This document shows, in pieces, positions 10,994-20,203 of a DNA stretch of 64,000 bases (position 1 is its first letter; each line of letters starts with the position of its first letter). The stretch covers positions 310,001 through 374,000 of the forward strand of contig NZ_CP035119.1 in assembly GCF_004087835.1 (NCBI RefSeq). Reading direction: 5' to 3'. The notes under the pieces are model-generated. The model saw nothing but the letters and a program-made list of their open reading frames with translations, did no database searches and was not told the origin of the DNA. This DNA is from Halorussus pelagicus. Its GTDB lineage: Archaea; Halobacteriota; Halobacteria; Halobacteriales; Haladaptataceae. A program made the translations under genes and the position numbers.

Positions 10994-13380
10994 TCCGGAC
11001 TCACCCGCCCGTCGGTCGTCTCGGTGTCGCCCGCGAACTCGAAGTCGTTTCGCTCGTCGTCGCCGAACTCGAACTGTTCGAGCAGGTCGCTCAGACTCTC
11101 GGCGCGGTCCGCGAGGTCCTCGACGCTCCCCGAAACCTCGTTCAGCGAGGCGGTCTGTTGCTGGGCCGCCGCCGAGACGGTCTCGGCCTGCGCCGTCGTC
11201 TCCTCGCTCACGCTCGACACGTCTTCGACGGTCGTGACGACCTCTTGGACCGACTCGGCCTGACGCTCGGTCGCTCGGCTAATCTCGTGGATGCTCTCGT
11301 TGGTCTCGGACACGTCCTCGACGAGACCTTCGAGCGCGTCGAGGGCCGCCTCGACGGTCTCGGTCCCGTGGGAGACGCTGGTCCGGGTCTCGTCCATCTC
11401 CTCGACGGTGGTCTCGGTCCGGTCGCGGACCCGGTCGATGGAGTTCCGAATCTCGTCGGTCGCCTCTTGGGTCTGCTCGGCGAGGTTCTTGACCTCCTCG
11501 GCGACGACCGCGAATCCCTGCCCGGCCTCGCCCGCGCGGGCCGCCTCGATGGAGGCGTTGAGCGCGAGGACGTGGGTCTGCTCGGCGATGTCGGTCACGA
11601 AGCCGACGACTTCCTCGATGTCCGTCACCTCCTCGTGGAGGCGCTCAACCGATTCGGCCGTCCGCTCGGTCCGGGACTCGATGTCGGCGAGTTCGTCTAT
11701 CGCATCCTCGGCGGCCTGCTGGCCCTCTTGGCCCTCCTCGGTGGCTTTCTCGACGCGCTGGGCGACCGTTTCCGTCGAGGAAGCGACCTCCTCGACGGTT
11801 GCCGAGAGGTCGCTCATCTCCTCGCTGGCCCGCTGGAGGTCGCGGTTCTGCTCGACCGCGCCGTCAGAAATCTCTTGGACGGACTCGCTGACTTCCTGAC
11901 TGGCGCGCTCGACTTCTGTGAGGCTGTCGGTCGCCTGTCCGCTCTCGCCCGCGACCGCCCGACTGAACGACCGGACCTCCAGCATCGTATCGGTCAGGTC
12001 GTCCATCATGCGGTTGTACGCCGCGGCGATGCGCGCCATCGCCTCGCTCTCGGCGTCGGTGTCCATCCGCCGCGAGAGATCGCCGTCGGCGGCGTCCTGC
12101 ATGACTTCGCCGTAGCTGTCGGCCCGCCGTTCGAGGTGAGAGTTGATCGTTTCGGCGCGTTCCTTGGCCTCTTGGGCCTCCGTCCGCTCGCGTTCGGCGA
12201 CCGACTGGGCCTCTCGGGCCTCTTCGCGCGCGGACTCGGCCGCCCGAATCTTCTCGGCCAGCGAGTCGCGCATGCTGGCGAACGCCTCGTAGAGTTGGCC
12301 GAGTTCGTCGATGCGGCCGCTCCGGAGTTCGGTGTCAAGGTCGCCGCCCTCTATCTCCTCGGCCTTCGAGGTGAGTTCCTTGAGCGTCGCGGTGGTCCGG
12401 CGCTCGAAGACGACCGAGACCAACCCGAGCGCGAGGAGCGCGGCCAGAATCGTCGTCAACAGACTCGTTCCGACTCGGTCGCGCATCGCAAACGCGCTCG
12501 ATTTCGGCGCGTAGGAGACGACGACCCAGTTCGCACCCGAGACCGACTTGTGGTTCGCCACGAACTCCGGAGTGGTCACGAGTCCGTCCTCGGCGCTCTC
12601 GGACCCGACGACGGCGTCACCGGAGAGCGCGCCCGTCAACTGGGCGTCGCTCGTGCCGAACACCTCCTCGCCGTCGAGGTTGTAGACGACCGTCTCGCCG
12701 TCCTTGACCGGCTGGTGAAGCCCGTTGACCTGCGCGGAGATATTCGCTGTCAGGACGACCGCGCGCTCGGCCTTGTCCGGGACGGGACTGACGAACGCGA
12801 CCACGCGGCCCTCGTTTCCCGCCGCGTCGTAGGGCCGGTTCGAGACGAACACGTCGCTCGGTCGCCGGAGGTCCGCCGAGCGGTCCTCGTTCGCCCACGG
12901 CACGCCGCTCTCCCGGAGGTTCGTGCCCGCGGCGTCCTCGTTCGAACTGACCTCGACGCTCCACGAAGTGGTGTTGACGAAGTGGACTGCTCGAACGTCG
13001 TCAGGGAGCGTTGACTCTTGGGCGTCGAGGTAGTAGCCCACCCCGCGCTGGTTGTAGGTACGGAACGCTTGGGCCTGCGAAAGCGTCCGGGTGAGCGTCC
13101 GCTTGCTCCGGACCCACTCGCCGAGACCGTTCGCTTGCAGGTCGGCCGTCGAACTGACGCGGTTTTTCACGTCGTTCTCCAGCGCATCCTGCGTGGAGAC
13201 GTAGCTGTACGCGCCGACGCTACTCGTCACGAGCATCACGATGAGAACGACGCCGAAGAACTTCGCGGCGAACGTCCGCCTGAGGACGTTCGGTATCGCG
13301 CCCGTCGGGAGACGATTCCCCAACCGCGAGAGGAGTCCCCTCGGCGGGTCCGCTGACGAGCCAGACGATTCTCTAGACAT
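10990..13380 (-). CDS. methyl-accepting chemotaxis transducer (Htr) with extracytoplasmic sensor
   Basis: A 796-residue transducer if started at ATG 13380, a choice supported by a TATA-like box 29 bp upstream. An additional 16 codons are open upstream but would overlap that box. The layout is: cytoplasmic lead, TM1 ([20 protein letters not shown], about 40-60), a roughly 240-residue extracytoplasmic sensor of dCACHE type, TM2 (about 300-325), HAMP, then a long coiled-coil signalling domain. The hairpin tip [20 protein letters not shown], the CheA/CheW contact site, is intact. Flanking Glu/Gln-rich helices offer methylation sites. The tail is acidic. It overlaps the BMP lipoprotein gene, so the two are made together. 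Confidence 0.94.
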   Translation of the reverse strand: MSRESSGSSADPPRGLLSRLGNRLPTGAIPNVLRRTFAAKFFGVVLIVMLVTSSVGAYSYVSTQDALENDVKNRVSSTADLQANGLGEWVRSKRTLTRTLSQAQAFRTYNQRGVGYYLDAQESTLPDDVRAVHFVNTTSWSVEVSSNEDAAGTNLRESGVPWANEDRSADLRRPSDVFVSNRPYDAAGNEGRVVAFVSPVPDKAERAVVLTANISAQVNGLHQPVKDGETVVYNLDGEEVFGTSDAQLTGALSGDAVVGSESAEDGLVTTPEFVANHKSVSGANWVVVSYAPKSSAFAMRDRVGTSLLTTILAALLALGLVSVVFERRTTATLKELTSKAEEIEGGDLDTELRSGRIDELGQLYEAFASMRDSLAEKIRAAESAREEAREAQSVAERERTEAQEAKERAETINSHLERRADSYGEVMQDAADGDLSRRMDTDAESEAMARIAAAYNRMMDDLTDTMLEVRSFSRAVAGESGQATDSLTEVERASQEVSESVQEISDGAVEQNRDLQRASEEMSDLSATVEEVASSTETVAQRVEKATEEGQEGQQAAEDAIDELADIESRTERTAESVERLHEEVTDIEEVVGFVTDIAEQTHVLALNASIEAARAGEAGQGFAVVAEEVKNLAEQTQEATDEIRNSIDRVRDRTETTVEEMDETRTSVSHGTETVEAALDALEGLVEDVSETNESIHEISRATERQAESVQEVVTTVEDVSSVSEETTAQAETVSAAAQQQTASLNEVSGSVEDLADRAESLSDLLEQFEFGDDERNDFEFAGDTETTDGRVSPE

Positions 13381-13403
13381 ATTCCTCAGAGAACCCGTGC
13401 CTA

Positions 13404-13415
13404 CCTTAATAACTC
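13404..13415 (-). promoter_or_regulatory. TATA-like box for the transducer operon
   Basis: Read on the minus strand as gagttattaagg, centred about 29 bp upstream of ATG 13380. It argues for a leaderless start at that codon. Confidence 0.5.
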
Positions 13416-13550
13416 CGCCCAAAATCATATTTGATACTCGAATATATATCTCTCAATCCCAATAGGGTAAAAATATAAATTCGGGAGAGTTTCGATTACG
13501 CTTTTCTCAGAGAAACGGGCGGTCGGACCGACTCTGTCCGACGGTTCCGC

Positions 13551-14132
13551 TCACGACCGCGTTTCAGGTCGGGACGTAAAATTCCCGAGCAGGCGGTCGC
13601 CGAACGCCATTACGAGGAGCGCGCCGACCACGTTGAAGACGAGGTCAAGCACCGTTTCCGCGGTGCTGTAGTGGACGAGAATCGGTTCGACGCCGAGGCG
13701 ACGACTGACCATGTGGATGGCGTACTCCAGCAGTTCCCAGACGAGACCGGCGAGGACGATGGCCGCGAGGACGCGCGGTTCGGGGTCGCGGTCGCGGCGG
13801 CGCGCGGCGGCGTGGACGACGCCGCCCAGAAGCGTCGCCGAGAGCGTGTGCGTGAGATGGTCCCACCACCACGTCTCGTCGTACGGCCCGAGCATCCCGA
13901 CGGCGTGGGCAAGCATGGCGACCCCGGCGTAAACGCGTTGCCACGGGCGAAAATCCACGTCCCATCCGCGCTCGATGGCGTTCGGGAGGTACGTCGCCGC
14001 GAACGCGAAGACCGCGTTGACGACCGCTCCCGGATTCCGCTGGCGGACCCCCTCGCCGAAGACGGCGACGATGCCGTACCTGATGGCGCGCTCGACCACC
14101 CGACAGACCGCGGTCCGCGTTCTGTGACGCAT
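13551..14132 (-). CDS. multi-spanning membrane protein, DUF2238/YjdF-like
   Basis: A 193-residue hydrophobic protein with about five membrane segments. The motif WWWDHLTHTLSATLLGG, followed by WELLEYAIH and a final segment LVFNVVGALLVMAFGDRLLG, matches the Asp-His-Gly pattern I associate with DUF2238 (YjdF) membrane proteins. Start choice: ATG 14132 gives a short Arg-rich N-terminus before the first helix. A start 24 codons further upstream would add an unlikely leader. It lies downstream of the amidohydrolase on the same strand with a gap of 87 bp. Function is unknown. Confidence 0.75.
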   Translation of the reverse strand: MRHRTRTAVCRVVERAIRYGIVAVFGEGVRQRNPGAVVNAVFAFAATYLPNAIERGWDVDFRPWQRVYAGVAMLAHAVGMLGPYDETWWWDHLTHTLSATLLGGVVHAAARRRDRDPEPRVLAAIVLAGLVWELLEYAIHMVSRRLGVEPILVHYSTAETVLDLVFNVVGALLVMAFGDRLLGNFTSRPETRS

Positions 14133-14219
14133 GCGTGTTCCCGCACGTACGGACCGAAGGCACGAAATACTGTTCGTCGGCGCGGTCGCACCCAACGTCC
14201 GCAAAATGCGCGCTCTACC

Positions 14220-15422
14220 TCACCACGCGTACTCCTCGCGCGGGTCCACGTCGTCGCGTTCGCTGTCGTAGATGCGCTCGCCCTCCACGAACACCTGTCG
14301 GGCGTCCGAATCGAGGTCGAACATCGGGCCGTCCCAGACCACGAGGTCGGCGTCGGTGCCCGCTCGGAGCGTTCCCACGCGGTCCTCGATGCCCAGAATC
14401 TCCGCCGGATTCCGCGTGACGGTCCGGAGCGCAACGTCTTCGGGCAGGCCCTCGCGCACCGCGAGACCGACGCACACGTCCAGATGCTCCTGCGGGAGAA
14501 TCGGCGCGTCGGTCTGGATGGCGACTTTCACGCCCGCCTCGTGGAGGATGCCCGGCGTCTCGAAGGTGATGTTCCGGAGTTCGTACTTGCTGGCCGACGA
14601 GATGGTCGGTCCGACCACCGCCGGAACGTCGCGCTCGACGAACTCCTCGGCGAGGACGTGGCCCTCCGTCGCGTGCTCGATGGACAGTTTCTCGATGCCG
14701 AACTCGTCGGCGATTCGGAACACCGTGGCGATGTCGTCGGCGCGGTGGGCGTGGACGCGCAGGGGGAGTTCGCCCTCCACGACGCGGCCCAGATTCTCCA
14801 TCCCGAGGTCGCGCTCGAACTGCTGGTCGTTCTCGCGGGCGAGTTCGCGGTTCTCCAGATAGTCTTCGGCCTCCATCAGCGCCTGTCGGAGCGTCGCCGC
14901 GACGCCGGGCCGCGTGGAGGGCTGGCGGTCCTTCTCGTCGCCGTGGAACCGCTTGGGGTTCTCGCCGAAAGCGGCCTTCATTCCGTCCTCGCGGATGAAC
15001 ATCCGGTCGGCCACGTCGCCGTAGGTCTTCATCGAGCAGATGATGCCGCCGACGACGTTCGCGCTCCCCATCCGGGCCGAGACTGTGGTCACGCCGCCCT
15101 GAAAGGCGTGTTTCAGTTCGTCGTCGCGCGGGTGGAAGCCGTCGAGCGCGTTGACGTGGGGCGTCACGGGGTCCGAAACCTCGTTGAAGTCGCCGTCCTC
15201 AGGTTCGCCCCACTCGGCCATCCCGGCGTGGCTGTGGGCGTCCACCAGCCCCGGCGTGACGTGTTGGCCCGCCGCGTCGAACACCTCGGCGTCGTCCGGG
15301 AGTTCGACCTCCTCGTCCGGGCCGACCGCCGCGATTTCGCCGTCTTCGAGGAGTACCGTGCCGCCGTCGATAGTGCCGCGCTCGGACACCGTGTGAATCG
15401 TACCATTGACGATTGCTCGCAT
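14220..15422 (-). CDS. amidohydrolase family protein
   Basis: A 400-residue cytosolic metal-dependent hydrolase of the amidohydrolase superfamily, close in layout to imidazolonepropionase and related enzymes. Metal-binding HSH is at 63-65 in PGLVDAHSHAGMAEW. Later family elements include RVHAHRADD, SIEHATEGH and IQTDAPILPQE, the last providing the conserved Asp. The N-terminal beta-sandwich carries the usual VLLEDGEIAAVGP. The C-terminus EILGIEDRVGTLRAGTDADLVVWDG, here read in parts, is also typical. Haloarchaeal relatives are annotated only as amidohydrolase, and no neighbouring pathway gene reveals the substrate. Confidence 0.9.
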   Translation of the reverse strand: MRAIVNGTIHTVSERGTIDGGTVLLEDGEIAAVGPDEEVELPDDAEVFDAAGQHVTPGLVDAHSHAGMAEWGEPEDGDFNEVSDPVTPHVNALDGFHPRDDELKHAFQGGVTTVSARMGSANVVGGIICSMKTYGDVADRMFIREDGMKAAFGENPKRFHGDEKDRQPSTRPGVAATLRQALMEAEDYLENRELARENDQQFERDLGMENLGRVVEGELPLRVHAHRADDIATVFRIADEFGIEKLSIEHATEGHVLAEEFVERDVPAVVGPTISSASKYELRNITFETPGILHEAGVKVAIQTDAPILPQEHLDVCVGLAVREGLPEDVALRTVTRNPAEILGIEDRVGTLRAGTDADLVVWDGPMFDLDSDARQVFVEGERIYDSERDDVDPREEYAW

Positions 15423-15756
15423 ATCACGAAAGTTCGAAAGCGGGCGTATGAGTATTTCGGTTCGAAAGGCTTTGAGTTCGGTCCCGACCGGCCGGACGAC
15501 GACGAGGGTGGCGTTCCGCGCCGGTCGGATTCGACCGTCACCGCCGACCTCTGGGCTTACTATACTAACTCACGCTCGGACATGACGACTATCCGGATTG
15601 AGTTCAAAGCGCGATATTCGGCCTCGATTCGGCCGATTCGGGGTTTCGGGCCGCGGGAAGAGTTGTAGTTATTCCAACATGCCGCGATAATCCACGCCCT
15701 GCCGTCACGGAATCGGAAGGTCAACCATTTAATACCCAGCGGGAAACCGTAACCGT
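15423..15756. other. divergent intergenic region with leaderless promoter
   Basis: The 334 bp separates the minus-strand amidohydrolase from the plus-strand reductase. A TATA-like tttaata at 15728-15734 lies 26 bp before ATG 15757. A second A/T-rich box around 15558-15570 has no obvious target. I see no gene or repeat here. Confidence 0.55.
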
Positions 15757-17127
15757 ATGAAGCGAGTGGACGTTGCTATCGTCGGCGGCGGTCCCGCCGG
15801 GACCTCCGCCGCGCGTGCGGCCGCCGAGCAGGGTGCCGACGCGCTCCTCGTCGAGAAGGGCGTACCGCGCGCCGACCGCGAGGAGTTGGGACCGGACTCG
15901 ACCGACGCCGCCGGAATGCTCGACTACTGGGTGGACATTCTGGATATTCCGTTCGAGGAGATACCCGACCACGTCATCCTCCGTGAGTTGGACCGGACCG
16001 AGTTCTTCGGGCCGAACGAGGCCTGCGTCATGGAGAGCACGGGCATCGAGTCGTCGTACGACGGGTTCGGGTTCACCTTCAACCGCGCGCGGATGGACGA
16101 CTGGTTCCGCGAGCGGGCCGAACGAGCGGGCGCACAGTTCCGCGTCGGCGTCGGCGTGACCGACGTGACGACCGACCTAACCGGCGACCCGACTCACACC
16201 GTGCAACTCTCGGACGGCGAGGAAATCGAGACCGACTATCTCGTGCTGGCCGACGGTCCCCAGCGACAGGTCACGATGCGGGCGCTCGACCGGTTCTCGC
16301 CCGCTGACCGACCCATCTCGGACGTGCTGGCTCCCAACGAGGCCAACCACATCGCGTATCAGGAGTATCGTGAGTTCCCCGAGGAACTGTTCGAACCGAG
16401 TTCGCTCAAGTTCTGGTGGGGCATCATGCCCGGCGAGACCGCCTATCCGTGGATTTTCCCGAACGACGGCACGGTCGCGCGCGTCGGCCTGACGATGCCC
16501 ATCGGGATGAACCTCGACGACGTGGACAACCCCGAGCAGTATGACCTGCTCCGCGAGGACGACGAGACCATCCCGCGGCCCGCCGAGTACATCGAGCGCC
16601 TGCTGGAGCGCCAGTTCGGCGACGAGTACGACCTCGCGGACTTCCCGCTGGTGACCGACCGCGGCAAGAGCAAGGGGACCGAGACCTACCCCATCTCCTC
16701 GACGCGACCCATCGAGTCGCCGACCGCGGCGAACATTGCCGTCGCGGGCGGCGCGATGGGCACCACCTCGGCGTTCCACGAGGGCGGCTATCACGTCGCG
16801 GCCCGAACCGGGCAAATCGCCGGAGAACTCGCCGGAAAAGGCCGACTGGGGAGCTACAACGACCGCTGGAAGGACGCCATTGGCGAGGAGATAACCCGGA
16901 ACGTCACCTTCGCGGACATCGTGGCCGACTACGGTCCCGACGACTGGAACAGCGTGCTCTCGGCGGCGAGTGACGTTCTGGCCGACGAAGGCGAGGGCGG
17001 CCTGTTGAAGTACAAACTCTCGACGGGATTCACGGGCGCGAAAATCGTCACGAAGTACAAGACGACCAAGCGCAAGTTCCGAAACGGCAAGTACGTCCAG
17101 TTCCGCGAGGACGAGTACACCGTCTAA
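15757..17127 (+). CDS. FAD-dependent oxidoreductase, geranylgeranyl reductase family
   Basis: A 456-residue flavoprotein. The N-terminal dinucleotide-binding motif VAIVGGGPAGTSAA (GGGPAG at residues 10-15) opens a glutathione-reductase-type fold. The LADGPQRQV and VAGGAMGTTSAFHEGGYHVA segments correspond to the second FAD contact of the geranylgeranyl reductase family. In archaea, members saturate isoprenoid chains of membrane lipids or quinones. This one is longer than the canonical archaeal digeranylgeranylglycerophospholipid reductase and lacks clear signature cysteines, so I keep the call at family level. It stands alone with its own leaderless promoter. The C-terminus is basic (KYKTTKRKFRNGKYVQFRE), unusual for a haloarchaeal cytosolic protein, and may touch the membrane. 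Confidence 0.85.
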   Translation: MKRVDVAIVGGGPAGTSAARAAAEQGADALLVEKGVPRADREELGPDSTDAAGMLDYWVDILDIPFEEIPDHVILRELDRTEFFGPNEACVMESTGIESSYDGFGFTFNRARMDDWFRERAERAGAQFRVGVGVTDVTTDLTGDPTHTVQLSDGEEIETDYLVLADGPQRQVTMRALDRFSPADRPISDVLAPNEANHIAYQEYREFPEELFEPSSLKFWWGIMPGETAYPWIFPNDGTVARVGLTMPIGMNLDDVDNPEQYDLLREDDETIPRPAEYIERLLERQFGDEYDLADFPLVTDRGKSKGTETYPISSTRPIESPTAANIAVAGGAMGTTSAFHEGGYHVAARTGQIAGELAGKGRLGSYNDRWKDAIGEEITRNVTFADIVADYGPDDWNSVLSAASDVLADEGEGGLLKYKLSTGFTGAKIVTKYKTTKRKFRNGKYVQFREDEYTV

Positions 17128-17136
17128 GACGGCGTC

Positions 17137-17823
17137 TCAGCTGCTTTCGCTCCCGTCGGTACGGAACACCAGACAGTAGCTGTGGTCGTAGCCGTAGCCG
17201 TAGGTTCCGCCGTCTCGCTCGTCCAGTTCGTCTCCGTTCCATCCGACGACGACCTCCCCCTCGAAGCAAAACGACTCCGAGACGGCGTCGGCCACATCCC
17301 ACGCCAGCGTCGTCACCGCGCCCTCGTACTTCATGTTCGACACGTCCACGAGGACGTGCGCGTTCGGGGCCGCAAGGCCGCGCAGTCGAGCGAACAGGTC
17401 GGTCACGTCTGCGAGATACGTCTGGTAGTCACTCTTGCTGTCCTCGGCGTAGTTGCGGAAGGGGTTGACACCCATCGTCCGCTCCATGTACGGCGGAGAA
17501 GTGAGACAGCAGTCGAACGCCGGGAAGTCGTCGGGGTCGAGTTCGAGCGCGTTTCCCCGGACGACGTTCTCGCCGCGGTCAAGTCGCTCGCGGACGAATT
17601 CGGCTCGGTCGGCCTCGTACTCGACGCCGTAGGGCACCCGACCCAACTCCTCGGCGATGGTGAGGGTCGTGCCGAACCCGGCGAACGGGTCGAAGACAAC
17701 GTCGCCCGCCTCGGAGAACTCGCGTAGGAAGTGTCGGACGTACGTCTCGGGCGTTCGCACGTCGTCGTACTCGGGCGGAATCTCGGTCTCCTGCTCGTAC
17801 GGGAGGGTCACGAACGTCTGCAT
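17137..17823 (-). CDS. short site-specific DNA (or RNA) methyltransferase, orphan
   Basis: A 228-residue SAM-dependent amino-methyltransferase. Motif I is FDPFAGFGTT at 44-53 and the catalytic motif IV is TSPPY at 108-112, an N6-adenine/N4-cytosine type. Motif I comes before motif IV, and there is little room for a target-recognition domain. The start at ATG 17823 keeps the conserved domain; an in-frame ATG at 17886 would add 21 residues. No endonuclease gene is adjacent, so it is an orphan. It could be a housekeeping DNA methyltransferase or act on RNA. A TATA-like box shared with the divergent gtrA gene lies near 17957-17965. It converges closely with the reductase gene (9 bp). Confidence 0.85.
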   Translation of the reverse strand: MQTFVTLPYEQETEIPPEYDDVRTPETYVRHFLREFSEAGDVVFDPFAGFGTTLTIAEELGRVPYGVEYEADRAEFVRERLDRGENVVRGNALELDPDDFPAFDCCLTSPPYMERTMGVNPFRNYAEDSKSDYQTYLADVTDLFARLRGLAAPNAHVLVDVSNMKYEGAVTTLAWDVADAVSESFCFEGEVVVGWNGDELDERDGGTYGYGYDHSYCLVFRTDGSESS

Positions 17824-17970
17824 GGACCGAGGTACTGTCGGCCGCCAGATAGCTTCTCGGGTCCGAGACCCCGCGACCCGCGCCATCGGAACCCCGTTGC
17901 GTCCGTACCGAACGCCCTCGGCCAACGCAATGCAAAACCTACTACTCGCTCGGGGACCCTTTATACTGTC

Positions 17971-18399
17971 GTGGGCGACTCTGGATACCGTAGCGTAACG
18001 AACCACCCGACCGTCGTCCGACTCTATCGGTTCGTCGTCGTCGGGGCGAGCGCGGCCCTCGTGCAGAGCGCGGTGCTGTGGCTACTCGTGGAGTTGGGCG
18101 GACTGAACTATCTGGTCGCGGCCACTATCGCCATCGAACTGACCATCATCCTCCAGTTCGTGGCGAACAACGCGTGGACGTTCCAGCACGCGAGTTACAG
18201 CGACCGGTCGGACTATCTGGTCGGGTTGCTCCGGACGAACGTCGTCCGCGGGAGCGCGATTCCGATTCAGCTCGCGCTCCTCTGGGCGTTCGTCAACTGG
18301 GCTGGACTGGTCTACCTGCTCGCTAACGGGTTCGCCATCTTCATCAGCGGTCTCTATCGGTACTATCTGGACTCGCGCTGGACGTGGCAAATCGCGTGA
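17971..18399 (+). CDS. GtrA family membrane protein
   Basis: A 142-residue protein with four membrane helices. Family landmarks are RLYRFVVVGASAALVQSAVL at the start, FVANNAWTFQHA in the middle loop, and YLLANGFAIFISGLYRYYLDSRWTW at the end (read in parts), the GtrA/DPMS-type flippase accessory signature. Members help move lipid-linked sugars across the membrane. The first plausible start is GTG 17971; ATG codons further upstream would run through the divergent methyltransferase gene. No glycosyltransferase is adjacent, so its sugar donor cannot be guessed. Confidence 0.85.
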   Translation: MGDSGYRSVTNHPTVVRLYRFVVVGASAALVQSAVLWLLVELGGLNYLVAATIAIELTIILQFVANNAWTFQHASYSDRSDYLVGLLRTNVVRGSAIPIQLALLWAFVNWAGLVYLLANGFAIFISGLYRYYLDSRWTWQIA

Positions 18400-18456
18400 A
18401 AAGCGTCGCCGAACGCCGCGAGCGGGGGTGCTCGGACCGTCGGCGGTCCCGCGAGG

Positions 18457-19995
18457 TCAGTCGTCGTCCTCGTACTCTTCCTCGTCGTCCTCGTACTCTT
18501 CCTCGTCGTCCTCGTCGTCCTCGTACTCTATGTCCTCCTCGACCGCTTCTTCGAGGTCAAGGTGTCCCTCGCCGCTGTACGTCGGTTGCTCCACATCCTC
18601 CGCGGTCGCTTCGAGGTGGCGGCGGATTTGACCCGGCGTCGCATCGGGATTAACGCTCTTGACGAGCGCGGCGGCCGCGCTGACCTGCGGGGCCGCCATG
18701 CTCGTGCCCGCCTTCCAACCGTAGTCGGCGATCATGTTGTCGTCGTCGTCCCACGTAACGGTGGTACTTAGAACCATGTCGTACTGCCAGTTGGCGTCCG
18801 ACGGCGGGTTCTGGACGGAGTTTCCGCCGGGCGCGCTGATGTCGATGGCCTCGCGCCCGTAGTTCGTGTACGACGCGGGCGTCGTTGTTGGTTTCCGCAA
18901 CTCGTCGAGTGGCTCTTCCACCTCGTCGTCGTCGTGTTCGTGTTCGTCGTCGTGTTCGTGTTCGTCGTCGTGTTCGTCGTCGTCGTGTTCGTGTTCGTCG
19001 TCCTCGCTCGACGCAGCGTCGTCCCACCGGAACCCGATAGGTCCGGTCCCGCTCACGCTCATCACGTTGTCGGCCTCGTTGGGGAGACTGAGCACGTCGC
19101 CGTCCTCGTCGAGGTTCGTCCCGTCGTTGCCCGCGGCCGACACCATCAGCGTGCCTTTCGAGGCGGCGTGGTCCGTCGCGCGCTCGATGGAGTCTCGCAG
19201 CGTTTGGTTCTCCTCGTTGTCGGGCAGCGGGTACGCGCCGAGACTCATGTTGGCCACATCGGCCTCGATATCGCCCGCGTAGGTCATCGCCGCGATGATG
19301 TCGCCGAAGAACGAGAACGGTCCCGTGAACACCCGGAGCGCGACGAGTTCGGTCCCCGGTGCGGTGCCGACGACGCCGTCGGTGTTCGAACCGTCGGCGG
19401 CGATGATACCCGCGACGTGGGTGCCGTGGTCGTTGTACCACGGCGTGAAGTCGCCCCCGTCGCCCGTGAAGTTCTTCGAGAGGTCCGTGTTGAGCGGGCC
19501 GCTCAGGTCCGGGTGGTTCGGAATCGCCCCCGAGTCGAGGACCGCCACGCGGGTTCCCCGTCCCGTGGTCTCTTCGAAGACCTCGCCAATCTCTTGGGAG
19601 TGTTTGTCCCACTGGAGTTCGTACCGAGACGGGGTTCCGGAGGCGTCTTCATCATCGTCCTCATCTTCCTCGTCCCCATCATCGTCGTACGCGTCGTACT
19701 CCTCGTCCTCGTCTTCGTCGTACTCTTTGTCCACTTCGAACCGCATCTCCACGTCCTTGGAGTGGCGCATCCCGCTGAGGGCCTTCTTATCGCCCTCAAC
19801 GACGGCGATGTCGATCTGGCTCAGGTCGTGGACCACCGTGAGTCCCTCTAAGTCACTCTCGTTGGCGTCGCGCAGGTCCACGATGTACCGCTCTTCGGCT
19901 GATTTCGCCGAGACCGTCGTGGTGGTGAACGCGAGTCCGCCGAGCGCCGCGCCTGCTCCTTTCAGAAACGAACGTCGATTGGTTTTATTTCCCAT
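18457..19995 (-). CDS. Tat-exported subtilisin-like protease with His/Asp-rich loop and acidic tail
   Basis: A 512-residue S8 protease of the halolysin type. It has a Tat signal with NRRSFLKG (6-13), an inhibitor-like propeptide to about 90, and a catalytic domain. The triad is Asp154 (VAVLDSG), His190 (DHGTHVAG) and Ser432 (GTSMAAP); oxyanion Asn290 is in AAGND. Compared with the adjacent paralogue it carries three extra tracts. These are an Asp/Glu/Tyr linker at about 91-118, a His/Asp/Glu loop at about 331-359 with seven His, and a 30-residue Asp/Glu/Tyr tail. The His-rich loop could bind divalent metal, which is inference. Tandem duplication with the next gene is evident. A TATA-like box lies upstream at about 20018-20027. 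Confidence 0.93.
   Translation of the reverse strand: MGNKTNRRSFLKGAGAALGGLAFTTTTVSAKSAEERYIVDLRDANESDLEGLTVVHDLSQIDIAVVEGDKKALSGMRHSKDVEMRFEVDKEYDEDEDEEYDAYDDDGDEEDEDDDEDASGTPSRYELQWDKHSQEIGEVFEETTGRGTRVAVLDSGAIPNHPDLSGPLNTDLSKNFTGDGGDFTPWYNDHGTHVAGIIAADGSNTDGVVGTAPGTELVALRVFTGPFSFFGDIIAAMTYAGDIEADVANMSLGAYPLPDNEENQTLRDSIERATDHAASKGTLMVSAAGNDGTNLDEDGDVLSLPNEADNVMSVSGTGPIGFRWDDAASSEDDEHEHDDDEHDDEHEHDDEHEHDDDEVEEPLDELRKPTTTPASYTNYGREAIDISAPGGNSVQNPPSDANWQYDMVLSTTVTWDDDDNMIADYGWKAGTSMAAPQVSAAAALVKSVNPDATPGQIRRHLEATAEDVEQPTYSGEGHLDLEEAVEEDIEYEDDEDDEEEYEDDEEEYEDDD
18460..18540. repeat. low-complexity repeat encoding the acidic C-terminal tail
   Basis: Imperfect tandem units of the kind tcctcgtactcttcctcgtcg encode Glu-Tyr-Glu-Asp-Asp runs at the end of the first subtilase. 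Such repeats are prone to length change by slippage. Confidence 0.7.
18922..19006. repeat. low-complexity repeat encoding the His/Asp loop
   Basis: Tandem units built from tgttcgtgttcgtcgtcg encode Asp-Glu-His-Glu-His runs inside the catalytic domain of the first subtilase. The paralogue has no counterpart. Confidence 0.75.
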
Positions 19996-20017
19996 AATTT
20001 AAACACCTATTTCTTTG

Positions 20018-20027
20018 ACTTAAAAAT
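20018..20027 (-). promoter_or_regulatory. TATA-like box for the first subtilase
   Basis: An A/T-rich element, tttttaagtc on the minus strand, lies about 27 bp before ATG 19995 and fits a leaderless start. Confidence 0.45.
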
Positions 20028-20203
20028 TATGATTTAAAATACTAAAACGCACCTTTTTATGAACTCAGTTTTAGTTTCTCTGAGAGATAGAAACGAAAGC
20101 TTGAACCTCGGCGATTCTCGAACCGGTCAGCGAACAGCTCCGGAAGCGCGCGCCGCGTCGGAGAACCAAAATAGAGTGACTGGGCTGCGGTTGCCCGAGC
20201 GGT

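Noticed and set aside
11158-13014. 618-residue plus-strand open frame
   Set aside because: Antisense shadow of the transducer gene, with low-complexity Leu/Arg/Gly composition.
13671-15668. 665-residue plus-strand open frame
   Set aside because: It lies antisense to the membrane protein and amidohydrolase genes, is His/Arg/Val-rich and has no domain. High GC makes long antisense frames common here.
17137-18399. Restriction-modification system
   Set aside because: Only a methyltransferase is present; the adjacent divergent gene is a GtrA membrane protein, not a nuclease.
18922-19006. Possible CRISPR-like repeat array
   Set aside because: Units are short, contiguous and in frame within a protease gene; there are no spacers or cas genes.
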